Source of the DNA: JAFMDF01 sp965277445
Lineage (GTDB): Bacteria > Bacteroidota > Bacteroidia > Chitinophagales > Saprospiraceae
Assembly (NCBI GenBank): GCA_965277445.1
Contig: CBDICY010000032.1
Location: 1,674,001-1,738,000 of the forward strand
DNA length: 64,000 nt
Reading direction: 5' to 3'
The position numbers and the translations under genes are program-made. This document shows positions 17,913-27,880 of the stretch, piece by piece. Position 1 is the stretch's first letter, and each line of letters opens with the position of its first letter. Below the pieces are notes generated by a model. The model ran no database searches. It was given only the letters and a program-made list of their open reading frames with translations, and was not told the origin of the DNA.

Positions 17913-19409
17913 ATGAGTCAGGTAAGTGAAAAAACGTTTTTTGGACATCCGAGAGGATTAGCCACTTTGTTCTTTACAGAAATGTGGGAACGATTTAGTT
18001 ATTATGGGATGCGTGCCATGTTGATTTTATTCATGACCACGGATGCCGCCCAGGAAGGATTAGGCTTAACGACGGAAACAGCCGCCGCAGTTTATGGCTT
18101 ATACACCGCAGGGGTCTATTTATTAACCTTACCTGGTGGTTGGTTAGCGGATAATGTCTTTGGACAACGAAAGGCTATTTATTATGGTGGTATCATCATC
18201 ATGTTGGGGCATCTAGTTTTGGCCATTCCTGGGAGTACCCCCATTTTCTTCTCTGGTTTAGGCTTAGTGGCTATAGGTACAGGTTTATTAAAACCCAATA
18301 TTAGTACGATTGTAGGGGATCTATATCCTGAAGGAGGCGCAAGAAGAGATGCTGGTTTTTCTACCTTCTATATGGGGATTAACCTAGGTGCATTCTTAGG
18401 ACAATTGATTGTACCAATTGTAGCAGAAAATGTCAGTTGGCATTTAGGCTTTGGTTTGGCAGCAATAGGAATGGCAGCAGGGTTGATTCAATACAAAATG
18501 ACAGAAGGAACACTTGGAGAATTAGGAGTAGTGGCAAAAGCAAAAGAAGCCTCAAAATTAAGTGATTCGGATTCCTCCAATAGCGCTTTAGGTTTTGGTT
18601 TCGCAGCGCTTTTAATCGGAATTCTTGGATTGCTACAATATATGGGGATAATAGATATGACGAATGCAACAGGGATTGCACAAGGAGTCGGAGTCGTTAT
18701 TGTTTTGGTCACTTTATTCTACTTTATTTATATCATTATAGCAGGAGGCTTAACCCCAGACGAAAAGAAAAAAGTAGCCATTATCTTTTTACTATTTGTA
18801 GGGGCGGCAGTCTTCTGGTCAGGTTTTGAACAAGCAGGTTCTTCTTTAAACTTATTTGCTAGAGATTATACGGATAGAGGATTGTTTGGGTTTACTGTTC
18901 CAGCAGGATCCCTACAATCTGTTAACTCAATGTTCATCATCATTTGTGCGCCGTTAATGGGAGCATTATGGGTGAAATTAGCAGCTAAAAATTTGAACCC
19001 GAATACTCCTTTAAAGTTTGCTTTCGGTTTAATCATGCTAGGACTTGGATTTTTAGTAATGGTTTTTGCTGCAAGAATTGCAGCTGGTGGGGAGAAAGCG
19101 GGTATGTTCTTTTTAGTACTGACTTATTTCTTGCATACGATTGGAGAATTAACGCTAAGCCCTATCGGAATGAGTGCGACTACCAAATTATCTCCTAAAC
19201 GATATGTTGGTCAAATGATGGGTATTTGGTTTGTAGGTGCAGCCTTAGGAAACTTAATTGCGGGTTTATTTGCAGGAAATTTTGACCCAGAAAACGTGCA
19301 GCAAATGCCTAGTTTATTTATGTCTGTAGTAACGGTAAGTGTTGGTGCAGGAATTATCTTCTTAGCCTTAAGTCCATTTGCTAAAAAATGGATGGGCGAT
19401 ATAAAATAA
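17913..19409 (+). CDS. POT-family peptide:proton symporter (first of two)
   Basis: 498 residues, 14 predicted membrane helices. It opens with the POT signature 'FFTEMWERFSYYGMRAML' (ExxERFxYYG motif, proton coupling and peptide binding), followed by 'GGWLADNVFGQRKAI' and the second POT signature region around 'GTGLLKPNISTIVGDLYP' and 'FSTFYMGINLGAFLG'. 'FWSGFEQAGSSLNLFARDYTDR' in TM7 is also typical. It imports di- and tripeptides using the proton gradient. A paralogue follows directly (119 bases, with a long hairpin between). Confidence 0.95.
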   Translation: MSQVSEKTFFGHPRGLATLFFTEMWERFSYYGMRAMLILFMTTDAAQEGLGLTTETAAAVYGLYTAGVYLLTLPGGWLADNVFGQRKAIYYGGIIIMLGHLVLAIPGSTPIFFSGLGLVAIGTGLLKPNISTIVGDLYPEGGARRDAGFSTFYMGINLGAFLGQLIVPIVAENVSWHLGFGLAAIGMAAGLIQYKMTEGTLGELGVVAKAKEASKLSDSDSSNSALGFGFAALLIGILGLLQYMGIIDMTNATGIAQGVGVVIVLVTLFYFIYIIIAGGLTPDEKKKVAIIFLLFVGAAVFWSGFEQAGSSLNLFARDYTDRGLFGFTVPAGSLQSVNSMFIIICAPLMGALWVKLAAKNLNPNTPLKFAFGLIMLGLGFLVMVFAARIAAGGEKAGMFFLVLTYFLHTIGELTLSPIGMSATTKLSPKRYVGQMMGIWFVGAALGNLIAGLFAGNFDPENVQQMPSLFMSVVTVSVGAGIIFLALSPFAKKWMGDIK

Positions 19410-19412
19410 TGG

Positions 19413-19483
19413 CAAGGCGACTGTTTCCCACAGCCGCTTTGCTTCGATATAAAACAAGGCGGCTGTGGAAAATAGCTGCCTTG
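19413..19483 (+). terminator. Long hairpin between the two POT genes
   Basis: Outer arms CAAGGC...GCCTTG (19413, 19478) and an inner stem CCACAGCCG / CGGCTGTGG (19428, 19460) build a stem of about 25 bp with few mismatches. No T-run follows, so it may only attenuate read-through or stabilise RNA ends. Confidence 0.6.
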
Positions 19484-19528
19484 TGTCCTTAACAAATAAC
19501 ATCATCACTCACGAAAAATTTCTTTTTT

Positions 19529-21286
19529 ATGTCCAATACTAATGGAGATTTATTAACTGCCAATGGAGCGGTACTAGGGCATCCATCAGGGTTATTTGTC
19601 CTGTTTTTTACCGAAATGTGGGAACGTTTTTCCTATTACGGAATGCGTGCTTTATTAATCATGTTTTTTACTGCTTCCATCATCGGTGGCGGTTGGGGCT
19701 GGCCGCAAGAATATGCCTTTGCTATTTTTGGTACCTATGTTTCGCTGGTCTATTTATCCACTTTAGTTGGTGGTTATGTAGCGGATAATATTATTGGTTA
19801 TCGAAATTCGGTGGCATTAGGTGCTTTACTGATGTCCTTGGGACATGGGAGTATGGCACTCGAAACGCCCTTCTTTATTTATACAGGCTTGACCTTGCTG
19901 GTCATAGGAAGTGGTTTTTTTAAACCCTGCATGACTTCCATTATCTCTGAAATGTATGAGAAATACCCTGAGAAAAAAGATGGTGCTTATACTATTTTTT
20001 ATATGGGCGTTAACTCTGGTGCATTTTTAGGTATTTTGCTCTGTGGGTATTTAGGAGAAAAAATAGGTTGGACCTATGGTTTTGGACTGGCAGGTATCTT
20101 TATGTTTTTTGGTTTATTACAATTTTGGTTTGCACAAGGTGTATTTGGAGATGCAGGTACGAAACCAAATAAAGCAAAACAACTAGCTGCACTAGAGGAT
20201 GATGGAGACAAAAGAAATCCATTTGCAATGTGGCAAATTATCTTTTCTGCTATTGCTGGACTATTAGGTTTTATCTGGATTATCAATGATCCTGTTTCTA
20301 AAATATCAGAAGGTGCAACTAATTTCTTACCTTTTAGTGTAGGGGAAATGAGTGGTCCGAATTTTACGATTATAGCCGCTTTTGTCATCTTTTTAATTGT
20401 GGTGATTGCTCGTTTAGCTAACTATTCTAGTATTACTAGAGATAAAATGATTGCTGTTTTATTTTTCTGTTTTGTCACGATTTTCTTCTGGGCAGTTTTT
20501 GAACAGGCTCCAGGATCTCTGACCATCTTTGCTAGAGATTATACAGATAGAGTATTAGAAGGTAGTGCAGGCATGACTTTCAATATTGTCAACTCTATTC
20601 TGACGCTTGTTCCGCTGAGTATTTTCACTTGGATTATCTTCTTATTATATAACCAGATTGGTAGTAAGTATGGCTTATCTTTTGTTTTTCTGGTGATCAG
20701 TTTTCTCATTATTTGGGGCATCACCTTATGGATGTTGCAACGAGAATTTGTAGCTGAATCTTCAGAAGTTCCTGCTTCTTGGTTTGGTATTTTAAATTCT
20801 TTATACATCATCATTTTTGCACCACTATTTTCTAAGTGGTGGGAAAGTAAGTATAATCCAAGTGCGAATGTAAAATATGCCATTGGGATGTTTTTATTAG
20901 GCTTAGGGATGGCTTGTATAGCTTATGGTGCAAGTGATATTCCCGCAGGTGCTGCCGCTAAAACGGTATCCGTCAGTATGATTTGGCTAATCTTAGTTTA
21001 TTTATTTCACACTTTAGGTGAACTTTGTATTTCTCCAGTCTCTCTTTCTTTGGTAAGTAAACTAGTACCTGGTCGAATGATTGCTTTTATGTACGGTATG
21101 TACTATCTAGCAATTGCCATCGGTATGAAATTAGCGGGTGTTTTCGGAGGTGCTTCTCAAGGTATTGCCGAAGAAAGTGGCATTAGTTATTTCTTTTGGA
21201 TATTGACTGCGGTTTCGGTAACACTTGGGGTACTTTGTATTTTATTATCTCCCATTGTGAAGAAATTGATGCATGGGATTCGGTAA
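19529..21286 (+). CDS. POT-family peptide:proton symporter (second of two)
   Basis: 585 residues, 14 or more membrane helices. It has the same signatures as its upstream neighbour: 'FFTEMWERFSYYGMRALL', 'GGYVADNIIGYRNSVALG', 'GSGFFKPCMTSIISEMY', 'YTIFYMGVNSGAFLG', 'FWAVFEQAPGSLTIFARDYTDR'. It is about 87 residues longer, mainly through larger loops in the central region and helices 8-10, so it is an old duplicate and may differ in substrate. It probably shares transcription with the first gene in part. A very strong terminator follows. Confidence 0.95.
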   Translation: MSNTNGDLLTANGAVLGHPSGLFVLFFTEMWERFSYYGMRALLIMFFTASIIGGGWGWPQEYAFAIFGTYVSLVYLSTLVGGYVADNIIGYRNSVALGALLMSLGHGSMALETPFFIYTGLTLLVIGSGFFKPCMTSIISEMYEKYPEKKDGAYTIFYMGVNSGAFLGILLCGYLGEKIGWTYGFGLAGIFMFFGLLQFWFAQGVFGDAGTKPNKAKQLAALEDDGDKRNPFAMWQIIFSAIAGLLGFIWIINDPVSKISEGATNFLPFSVGEMSGPNFTIIAAFVIFLIVVIARLANYSSITRDKMIAVLFFCFVTIFFWAVFEQAPGSLTIFARDYTDRVLEGSAGMTFNIVNSILTLVPLSIFTWIIFLLYNQIGSKYGLSFVFLVISFLIIWGITLWMLQREFVAESSEVPASWFGILNSLYIIIFAPLFSKWWESKYNPSANVKYAIGMFLLGLGMACIAYGASDIPAGAAAKTVSVSMIWLILVYLFHTLGELCISPVSLSLVSKLVPGRMIAFMYGMYYLAIAIGMKLAGVFGGASQGIAEESGISYFFWILTAVSVTLGVLCILLSPIVKKLMHGIR

Positions 21287-21357
21287 GTATTTGTAGCGGG
21301 TAAATTTATTTCCTTGTAAAATATTTAACTGGAAAGGAATTTCTTGAATACAATTAT

Positions 21358-21410
21358 AAAAGCAGGGAACAAAAGCAGTATATTTGGCTTTTGTTCCCTG
21401 CTTTTTTATT
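21358..21410 (+). terminator. Intrinsic terminator after POT pair
   Basis: A perfect 19-bp stem (arms 21358-21376 and 21387-21405) with a 10-nt loop and a T-rich tail. Confidence 0.92.
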
Positions 21411-21538
21411 TGAACTAAGTAATGTTGAAAGAATAAGTTCCTCTTCTAAATGCTCCAAGATCTTAAAGGCACTTGGAAGTCTGAAAATGAAATTTGGAAA
21501 TTATTTATTCAGTTTTGAAAAATAATTTATATCCACAC

Positions 21539-23575
21539 ATGAGAATTTTACCTATTATCCTTTTTAGTTGTTTAACTATCTTGGCAACTGCTCAAATAGA
21601 CACTACCGAAACCTATGACTTAGTTCCAGTAACCGTTCAGGCTACTCGCTTCGAGACAGCCGATATAAAATCGTCTTTAGCTACGACTTCTTTAGCAAAA
21701 TCTTTTATTCAAAGAGGACAAAACCAATTGTCGGTCAATGAATCCTTAGATGCCATCCCAGGTTTATTTGCTTTAAATGGGAATAATTTTTCTCAAGATC
21801 TACGAGTCTCTATTCGTGGTTTTGGGGCAAGAGCAGCTTTTGGGATTAGAGGGGTCAAAGTCTTAGTGGATGGTATTCCAGAATCTACGCCTGATGGACA
21901 AGCACAAGTGGATAATTTAGATTTAGGAGTTATAGAAAACATCGAAGTTATCCGTGGACCTTCTTCTGGATTATATGGCAATGCTTCTGGTGGCGTAATA
22001 AGTTTTACCACACAAAATCCTACTCCTACTCCTTTTACAGAAGCAAGAATTGCTTTAGGTTCTTATGGCTTGCAACAATATCAATTAAAAACAGGGCGAC
22101 AAAAAGGAAAATTTGGCTATGTGTTCCATGGAATGCATGTTAAGACCGATGGCTATCGGGAAAATAGTGGTATGAAGAATACCATTCTAAACGGAAAATT
22201 TAATTTCCAATTAACCGATAAATCCGACCTGCAATTTTTAGCTAATTACGCTAATAGCCCACAAGCAGACGACCCAGGCGGCATCAACTTAGCGCAGGCA
22301 GAAGAAGACCGTCGAAGTGCTAGAGATAGAAATTTATCCTTTATGGGCGGTGAAGAGATTGTACAATCTCGCTTTGCTTTGATTTATAAAAATGCGATTG
22401 CGGATAACCAACAATTAGAAATCAAAACGTGGATTAGTAATCGGGATTTTGCGAATCGCTTGCCTTTTGGTTTTGGTGGTATTGTAGAATTTGATCGAAC
22501 ATTTACAGGATTTAATACGAATTACCAATTAGATAATATCCTTTTTGGTTTGCCGTATAGATTAAAAATTGGTGTTGATTTACAAAATCAGGCAGATGAC
22601 CGAATGCGCTTTAGAAATGAAGATGGTATAAGAGGGGATATGACTTTAAACCAAAAAGAGGAATTTTTGAATTTTGGTACTTTCTTGGTGCAAGAATTAA
22701 GTTTGACAGATAATTTCACCGCTATGCTAGGCTTGCGCTATGATGCAGTTCGCTTAAAAGCAACCGATAATTTTTTGAGTAATGGTGATCAATCGGGTGA
22801 ATCTAACTTAAATAACTTTAACCCCACTTTTGGATTGGTCTATAGTGCTTCTGACGCAGCCAATATTTATGGTAATATTTCTACCAATTTTGAAACGCCT
22901 ACTTTAAATGAATTATCCAATAACCCTTCTGGTTTAGGTGGTTTTAACCCAACATTAATGCCGCAAGAAGCGACCAATTATGAAGTTGGTATCAAAGGGA
23001 TCGTCAATAATAAATTACGCTATGAATTGGCTTTATTTAGCATTAAAGTAAAAGAAGAAATTGTCTCTTTTGAATTAGAAGATTTTCCAGACCAAGACTT
23101 TTTTAGAAATGCAGGAAGTACGGATAGAAAAGGCGTAGAAGCAAGTTTGACTTACAGTTTAGCAAGCGGATTAAATGCTTTTTTAAATTATACCTACTCT
23201 GATTTTAAGTACGATGAATTCCGTTCTTTTAACGGTAATTTTTTACCTGGTATTCCAAAACATAATACCTTTTTTGCTTTGAATTACTCTCGTAATAAAG
23301 GCTTGTTTGGGTCTTTACAAATTAGAAGTATCGGCGAATTGTTTGCTAAAGATGATAACTCTGTAACGGTAGATGGATTTACTGTTGTCAATTTAAAATT
23401 AGGCTATCGACAGGATATAGCTAAAGGACATATTGAGCCATTCTTTGGCATCAATAATTTATTAGACACCGAATATTTTGATAATGTGCGGGTCAATGCT
23501 TTTGGTAGTCGATTTTATGAACCAGCGCCTACGGCTAACTTTTATGGAGGGGTGAAGGTCTTTTTTGGAAAGTAA
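21539..23575 (+). CDS. TonB-dependent outer-membrane receptor
   Basis: I choose the ATG at 21539 (MRILPIILFSCLTILATAQ), a good signal peptide; the frame extends upstream only to a TTG. 678 residues. The plug domain runs about 25-150: 'PVTVQATRFETADIKSSLA', 'ESLDAIPGLFALNGNNFSQ', 'DLRVSIRGFGARAAFGIRGV', 'IENIEVIRGPSSGLYGNASGG'. The beta-barrel ends in 'YGGVKVFFGK', close to the usual aromatic outer-membrane terminus. It resembles siderophore/iron or metal receptors rather than SusC, since there is no carboxypeptidase-like N-terminal domain or SusD partner. The ligand is unknown; no iron-uptake genes are adjacent. Confidence 0.93.
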   Translation: MRILPIILFSCLTILATAQIDTTETYDLVPVTVQATRFETADIKSSLATTSLAKSFIQRGQNQLSVNESLDAIPGLFALNGNNFSQDLRVSIRGFGARAAFGIRGVKVLVDGIPESTPDGQAQVDNLDLGVIENIEVIRGPSSGLYGNASGGVISFTTQNPTPTPFTEARIALGSYGLQQYQLKTGRQKGKFGYVFHGMHVKTDGYRENSGMKNTILNGKFNFQLTDKSDLQFLANYANSPQADDPGGINLAQAEEDRRSARDRNLSFMGGEEIVQSRFALIYKNAIADNQQLEIKTWISNRDFANRLPFGFGGIVEFDRTFTGFNTNYQLDNILFGLPYRLKIGVDLQNQADDRMRFRNEDGIRGDMTLNQKEEFLNFGTFLVQELSLTDNFTAMLGLRYDAVRLKATDNFLSNGDQSGESNLNNFNPTFGLVYSASDAANIYGNISTNFETPTLNELSNNPSGLGGFNPTLMPQEATNYEVGIKGIVNNKLRYELALFSIKVKEEIVSFELEDFPDQDFFRNAGSTDRKGVEASLTYSLASGLNAFLNYTYSDFKYDEFRSFNGNFLPGIPKHNTFFALNYSRNKGLFGSLQIRSIGELFAKDDNSVTVDGFTVVNLKLGYRQDIAKGHIEPFFGINNLLDTEYFDNVRVNAFGSRFYEPAPTANFYGGVKVFFGK

Positions 23576-23580
23576 AATAT

Positions 23581-23719
23581 TGATTTCATTGGACATCGAG
23601 TCCAATAAAATCAAAAGGGTTTTTAAGGGGGAAGCCAAAATAATTTTCTAGAAAATTATTTTGGCTTCCCCCTTAAAAACCCTTTTACAAATTTTGCCGT
23701 TCGATACGGCAAAATTTGT
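23581..23719. repeat. Three consecutive hairpins incl. 74-nt perfect palindrome
   Basis: Between convergent genes: a 14-bp hairpin with one mismatch (23581-23613, loop ATCGA), a perfect 74-nt palindrome (23613-23686, two 37-nt arms, no loop), and a perfect 13-bp hairpin (23687-23719). It probably terminates both genes. A module with the same outer sequence but a different inner arm is at 27881-27972. Confidence 0.9.
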
Positions 23720-23727
23720 TATTCGAC

Positions 23728-24939
23728 TTACCCGTATTGCTCAATATGCTTAATAAAGGTATTTAAATCTTTATCTCCTCGACCTGATAAATTCACGACA
23801 ATTACATCATCCTCTTTATAATTAATATAATTCAAGGCAGCAAAAGCATGTGCCGATTCTAAAGCAGGAATAATCCCTTCCGTACGAGTCAAAAAGTAAG
23901 CTGCTTTTAAAGCATCGGCATCTGTAATACTAACTGCTTCTGCTCGACCTGTATCAATTAAATGGGCGTGCATTGGGCCAATTCCAGGATAATCTAAGCC
24001 AGCAGAAATCGAATACGGTTCTACAATTTGCCCATCTTTAGTTTGCATTAAAAGCGTTCGGCAACCGTGAATGATTCCTTTTGTACCAAGAACACTCGTA
24101 GCGGCAGATTCGCCCGAATCAATCCCTAGTCCCGCTGCTTCTACCGCAATTAATCGAACATCTGTCTCATCCAAATAATGATAGAAAGTTCCTGCGGCAT
24201 TACTCCCTCCTCCAATACAAGCCATCACCGCATCAGGATTTTCTTTACCTGTTTGTTCCTTCAATTGCCATTTAATTTCTTCACTAATCACCGATTGAAA
24301 ACGAGTTACCATATCTGGATATGGATGTGGACCAATCGCAGATCCAATAATATAATGCGTATCAGCTGGATTATTAATCCAATCTCTAATCGCTTCATTT
24401 GTGGCATCTTTCAACGTCTGACTACCACTTAAAGCAGGGCGAACTTCTGCCCCTAACATTTTCATTCGCGATACATTCGGCGCTTGTCTTTCGATGTCAA
24501 TTGCGCCCATATAGACAATACAAGGTAAGCCCATCAAGGCGCAAACCGTTGCGGTTGCTACGCCATGTTGTCCTGCACCTGTTTCAGCAATAATCCGTTT
24601 TTTACCCAATCGCTTGGCTAATAAAATTTGCCCAATCGTATTATTGACTTTATGTGCGCCCGTATGATTTAGATCTTCTCGCTTTAAGTAGATATTCGTC
24701 TTATAGTGATTGGATAATCTTTCTGCATAATAAAGCGGCGTAGGTCGGCCTACATAGTCTTTTAATAACCCACGAAATTCTTTTTGGAAACCTGCTTCTT
24801 GGGTGATTTCTAAATAGACGTTGCGTAATTCCTCAATATTTGGATGGAGCATCTCTGGAATAAAAGCGCCTCCAAATTCGCCATAATAGCCTCGATTGTC
24901 TACTGCGTAAGATGATTGAACGGTCGGTGTTGCGGTCAT
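23728..24939 (-). CDS. trpB: Tryptophan synthase beta chain
   Basis: 403 residues, the normal TrpB length. It condenses indole with L-serine using PLP in the last step of tryptophan synthesis. The PLP lysine is K97 in 'REDLNHTGAHKVNNTIGQ'. The phosphate-binding 'GGGSNAAG' and the substrate-loop 'ETGAGQHGVATAT' are intact, and 'GRGDKD' near the end is typical of TrpB1. The partner trpA and other trp genes are not in the window, unlike the usual operon. Transcribed alone toward the triple hairpin at 23581-23719. Confidence 0.97.
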   Translation of the reverse strand: MTATPTVQSSYAVDNRGYYGEFGGAFIPEMLHPNIEELRNVYLEITQEAGFQKEFRGLLKDYVGRPTPLYYAERLSNHYKTNIYLKREDLNHTGAHKVNNTIGQILLAKRLGKKRIIAETGAGQHGVATATVCALMGLPCIVYMGAIDIERQAPNVSRMKMLGAEVRPALSGSQTLKDATNEAIRDWINNPADTHYIIGSAIGPHPYPDMVTRFQSVISEEIKWQLKEQTGKENPDAVMACIGGGSNAAGTFYHYLDETDVRLIAVEAAGLGIDSGESAATSVLGTKGIIHGCRTLLMQTKDGQIVEPYSISAGLDYPGIGPMHAHLIDTGRAEAVSITDADALKAAYFLTRTEGIIPALESAHAFAALNYINYKEDDVIVVNLSGRGDKDLNTFIKHIEQYG

Positions 24940-25185
24940 TATATTTCTTGATTTTTTTCTAAAAATGCAGGAAGTGACTCCTAGAAAGTTAAATTATGCT
25001 TTACCTTTTGCATAATAAAGTATTAAACCCGATAATCAAGCCAATTAGTTTCAAAAATGGTTAGAAAATTACAATTAGAGTAGATAGCAGATTTACTATT
25101 TTTAAAAAAATCAGTAAACCTAGTCCTTCAAATGAGCTTTACTATCCACAATGATTATCAGGAGTAAATCAGGGTAAGTAAAAAC

Positions 25186-25563
25186 TTAAAAAGGCAAAGT
25201 GTTAGAAAAGAATAATAGTGGTTCAAAGCCTAAATAAACCTGCCAAACTACCGCAATTACTGCCAAAATATAATTCAATCGCTCTCGAACAAATACCTTG
25301 ACGCCTTTACGTGTCAAAGTCATCCCCATTTTAGTAAATAGGTAATGGTAAAACGTGTTATGGTCTTCTTCTCCCAATTCGTGACCTTCATTCATCAAAC
25401 AACGATTAAAAATCTGGTACTGCATCTGTACGCAGATATAGGCAAGAATCATTAAGTACCAAGAAAATAAGAACGGCCCAACCCAAGCTAGGCTGGTAAC
25501 AAAGAGATGTACCCAAAACATACCGTTGATTTCCAATTTTGCAGCTTCTGTGCTTGAACGCAT
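25186..25563 (-). CDS. Small membrane protein, unknown
   Basis: 125 residues with two hydrophobic helices near the N-terminus ('MFWVHLFVTSLAWVGPFLFSW', about 15-50, possibly a hairpin) and one near the C-terminus ('YILAVIAVVWQVYLG'). The charged middle contains 'NEGHELGEEDHNTFYHYL'. I do not recognise a named family. It follows the RluA-type gene on the same strand by 67 bases and may be the last gene of that operon. Confidence 0.65.
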   Translation of the reverse strand: MRSSTEAAKLEINGMFWVHLFVTSLAWVGPFLFSWYLMILAYICVQMQYQIFNRCLMNEGHELGEEDHNTFYHYLFTKMGMTLTRKGVKVFVRERLNYILAVIAVVWQVYLGFEPLLFFSNTLPF

Positions 25564-25630
25564 AAAAATATATTTTCCTTTTTTTAATAAATTATCAGAC
25601 GGGTTATCAGGGAAAGCAAAATTACTAGAA

Positions 25631-26410
25631 TTACTTCGATTTTTTAATCTTTTGGGCTAAGATTTCTTCAAAACCTTCCCACCAATCATTTCTTTGTAAG
25701 GGCGCTATTAATTCAATGGCAGTTTCAGTAGTCGGATTGGTAAAGGATAATTTCCAAGCATGGAGGGCAACCGAATGAGGGGAAACGTTTTTGATAGCGC
25801 CATATTTTGCATCCCCTAAAATAGGGCAGCCAATATGTGCTAACTGTACTCTAATTTGATGAAATTTCCCTGTAATCGGCTTAACTTCTAACAAATAGCC
25901 AAATTCATTTTCCCCAATTACTTCATAACTTAAAGTAGCCTCGATACTTCCTTTTATTTTAATTGGACTCACCAATCCTTTTCTAGTCGCTCTATCTTTG
26001 TATAAAAAGTTAACTAAGGTCGCTTTTGCTGCGGTGGGTGCTTCTTCTACAATGGCTAAATAGGTTTTCTTTACTTCCCGATTTCGAAATTGCTCATTGA
26101 TTTTACGTAAAGTACTTTTCCGTTTAGCAAATAATAAAACGCCTGTCGTCACTCTATCTAAACGATGAATAATCCCAATATATGGATTTTTATAAGCCTT
26201 GGAGACATGATCAAATACTAGTGATTCTATCGTAGGTTCTCCATAAGGACTTTTCTCTACCGACAATTTCGGTATCTTATTGACTGCCAGCCAATGTTTA
26301 TTTTCAAAAAGAATAGATAATTTAGGTAGTTGGTCTGGCAAGCGTAAGTAGTTTTTTTGTGTAAAATTTGTTTTCAGTTGTCCGTTTAGCTCGTAACTGA
26401 TAACCGACAA
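25631..26410 (-). CDS. RluA-family RNA pseudouridine synthase
   Basis: 259 residues. 'LSILFENKHWLAVNKIP' begins the catalytic domain. 'GIIHRLDRVTTGVLLFAK' carries the catalytic aspartate in the HRLDR motif, and 'KPITGKFHQIRVQLAHIGCPILGDAKYG' is the conserved C-terminal block. It isomerises uridine to pseudouridine in rRNA or tRNA; the exact site cannot be told. It has no S4 domain. The first ~25 residues do not fit the family and derive from a repeated 'gttatc/gacaac' sequence, so translation may start later, for example at a TTG near 26340. It lies 17 bases after the radical SAM gene: an operon. Confidence 0.85.
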   Translation of the reverse strand: MSVISYELNGQLKTNFTQKNYLRLPDQLPKLSILFENKHWLAVNKIPKLSVEKSPYGEPTIESLVFDHVSKAYKNPYIGIIHRLDRVTTGVLLFAKRKSTLRKINEQFRNREVKKTYLAIVEEAPTAAKATLVNFLYKDRATRKGLVSPIKIKGSIEATLSYEVIGENEFGYLLEVKPITGKFHQIRVQLAHIGCPILGDAKYGAIKNVSPHSVALHAWKLSFTNPTTETAIELIAPLQRNDWWEGFEEILAQKIKKSK

Positions 26411-26427
26411 CGGACAACCGATAACTG

Positions 26428-27720
26428 CTAATGCGCAAAATCCATTTCATAATCCCCTTTAATTCGCTCAATAGGCGGATTAAAATAGCCATACTTAATA
26501 TGTGGAAATTCTTCTTTGATTAAATCCATTAGTTGCTTGACACCCAAACATTCGCCTGGATCTTCCAACTCAATGCGCTTTAAATACCAATCTGGATCGA
26601 TATTAAAATTTCGCCATTGAATCATTTTTAAGCCTGTCTCTCTAATTACTTTTCGTAAAGCCTCATATTCTGCGACACTATCCGTTACGCCAGGGAAAAC
26701 AAAGTAGTTAATACTCGTCCAACCACCGTAACTATTGACAACTTTGATACTCTCAATAATATCTTCAAATTGATAATTATTTGGTCGATAATAAGGATCG
26801 TATAATGCTTTTTGAAAAGAATTCGTACTCACTCGAATACTATTCAGCCCTGCCTCACACAAAGCTTTTACCGCAGCAGGTTTACTAGCATTGGTATTAA
26901 TATTGATGCTGCCCTTGTCCGTAAATTTTCGAATTTGTAAGATGGATTCTCGAATCGTCTCCCACATTAATAAAGGTTCGCCTTCACAACCTTGCCCAAA
27001 AGAAACAATTGGATAAGGCGCATTCATTAAATGAGGCACCGTATATTCCACAATTTCTCCAGCTGAAGGTTTAAATTGCAAACGGTCTTGGGTAGAAACT
27101 ATCACTTCGTCTTCTGGTTGTAGTGAAATACAACCCAAACAATTGGAATTACAAGCAGGAGAACTAGGAATTGGACATTCCCAACGACCCATAAAATAAT
27201 TCCTAGCCGCAGGGCATTCGTAAGTCAAAGCACAATTATTCGCCAAATGTTCCACTACTCGATTATTCGGATATTTTTCTATTAATTCCGCTACGCCTGT
27301 CTCTACTTTTGTTTCATCAAATCCATCTGCTTCTTGCCGAATATCCGACTCTATTCTAACTGCCGTTACATAAAATTCATCATCCGCCTCATTCCAACCA
27401 ACTGCTGTGTAACAAAATAATGGCAACACTTCCGCATCTTCTGCACTCGTATACGCTGCCATTAATAAGCCTGTATGTGCGGGCGGAATAAAAGCCGCCA
27501 TAGCCCAGCCTAATTTACATTCTCGCAATTCTCCTGTCCGTACATCTATACCAACTCCTCGCCGCCCTGGTAATTCATACAAGGAACCGCCTTCTGGTAA
27601 TACGATCCAATCTTCTGCTGGAACGGGTTGAATATAATGACCGCTTCTGCCGCATGCATACAAGGTCGTATCTTCAAATACATTGCCTTCTCCGTCTGAA
27701 TATAGTAGGTATGGTGACAT
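26428..27720 (-). CDS. Radical SAM protein
   Basis: 430 residues. The [4Fe-4S] cluster motif is C190-x3-C194-x2-C197 in 'SPACNSNCLGCIS', followed by 'VSFGQGCEGEPLL' (GGE-like SAM-binding motif) and 'INTNASKPAAVKALCEAGL'. The TIM-barrel core therefore covers about 185-415. The first 180 residues are an extra N-terminal domain with several cysteines ('LFCYTAVGW', 'NNCALTYECPAARNYF'). The reaction is unknown; it resembles uncharacterised Bacteroidota radical SAM enzymes. Its operon partner is a pseudouridine synthase, which suggests RNA modification, but this is only context. Confidence 0.88.
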   Translation of the reverse strand: MSPYLLYSDGEGNVFEDTTLYACGRSGHYIQPVPAEDWIVLPEGGSLYELPGRRGVGIDVRTGELRECKLGWAMAAFIPPAHTGLLMAAYTSAEDAEVLPLFCYTAVGWNEADDEFYVTAVRIESDIRQEADGFDETKVETGVAELIEKYPNNRVVEHLANNCALTYECPAARNYFMGRWECPIPSSPACNSNCLGCISLQPEDEVIVSTQDRLQFKPSAGEIVEYTVPHLMNAPYPIVSFGQGCEGEPLLMWETIRESILQIRKFTDKGSININTNASKPAAVKALCEAGLNSIRVSTNSFQKALYDPYYRPNNYQFEDIIESIKVVNSYGGWTSINYFVFPGVTDSVAEYEALRKVIRETGLKMIQWRNFNIDPDWYLKRIELEDPGECLGVKQLMDLIKEEFPHIKYGYFNPPIERIKGDYEMDFAH

Positions 27721-27880
27721 TTTCTATTGCGTAATGATTGATAAATAATGAATGATAAGTAGGGAGGACAACTACTTATTGGTTATTTCTGCAAAAATAC
27801 GATTATTTGATTAGAAGCATTAATGATCTATTAATCATAGAAAAGGTTTTCTTATAAAAATTAGCAATAACGCCTTATGC

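Noticed and set aside
14188..21480. Similarity between 14188-14240 and 21428-21480
   Set aside because: Both contain 'taagttcct' and 'ctccaag..cttaaag' text, but the match is patchy; I could not show more than a decayed repeat, although it may touch the last codons of purN.
21539..23575. SusC-type glycan transporter
   Set aside because: No N-terminal carboxypeptidase-like domain and no SusD gene next to it; it is a plain TonB-dependent receptor.
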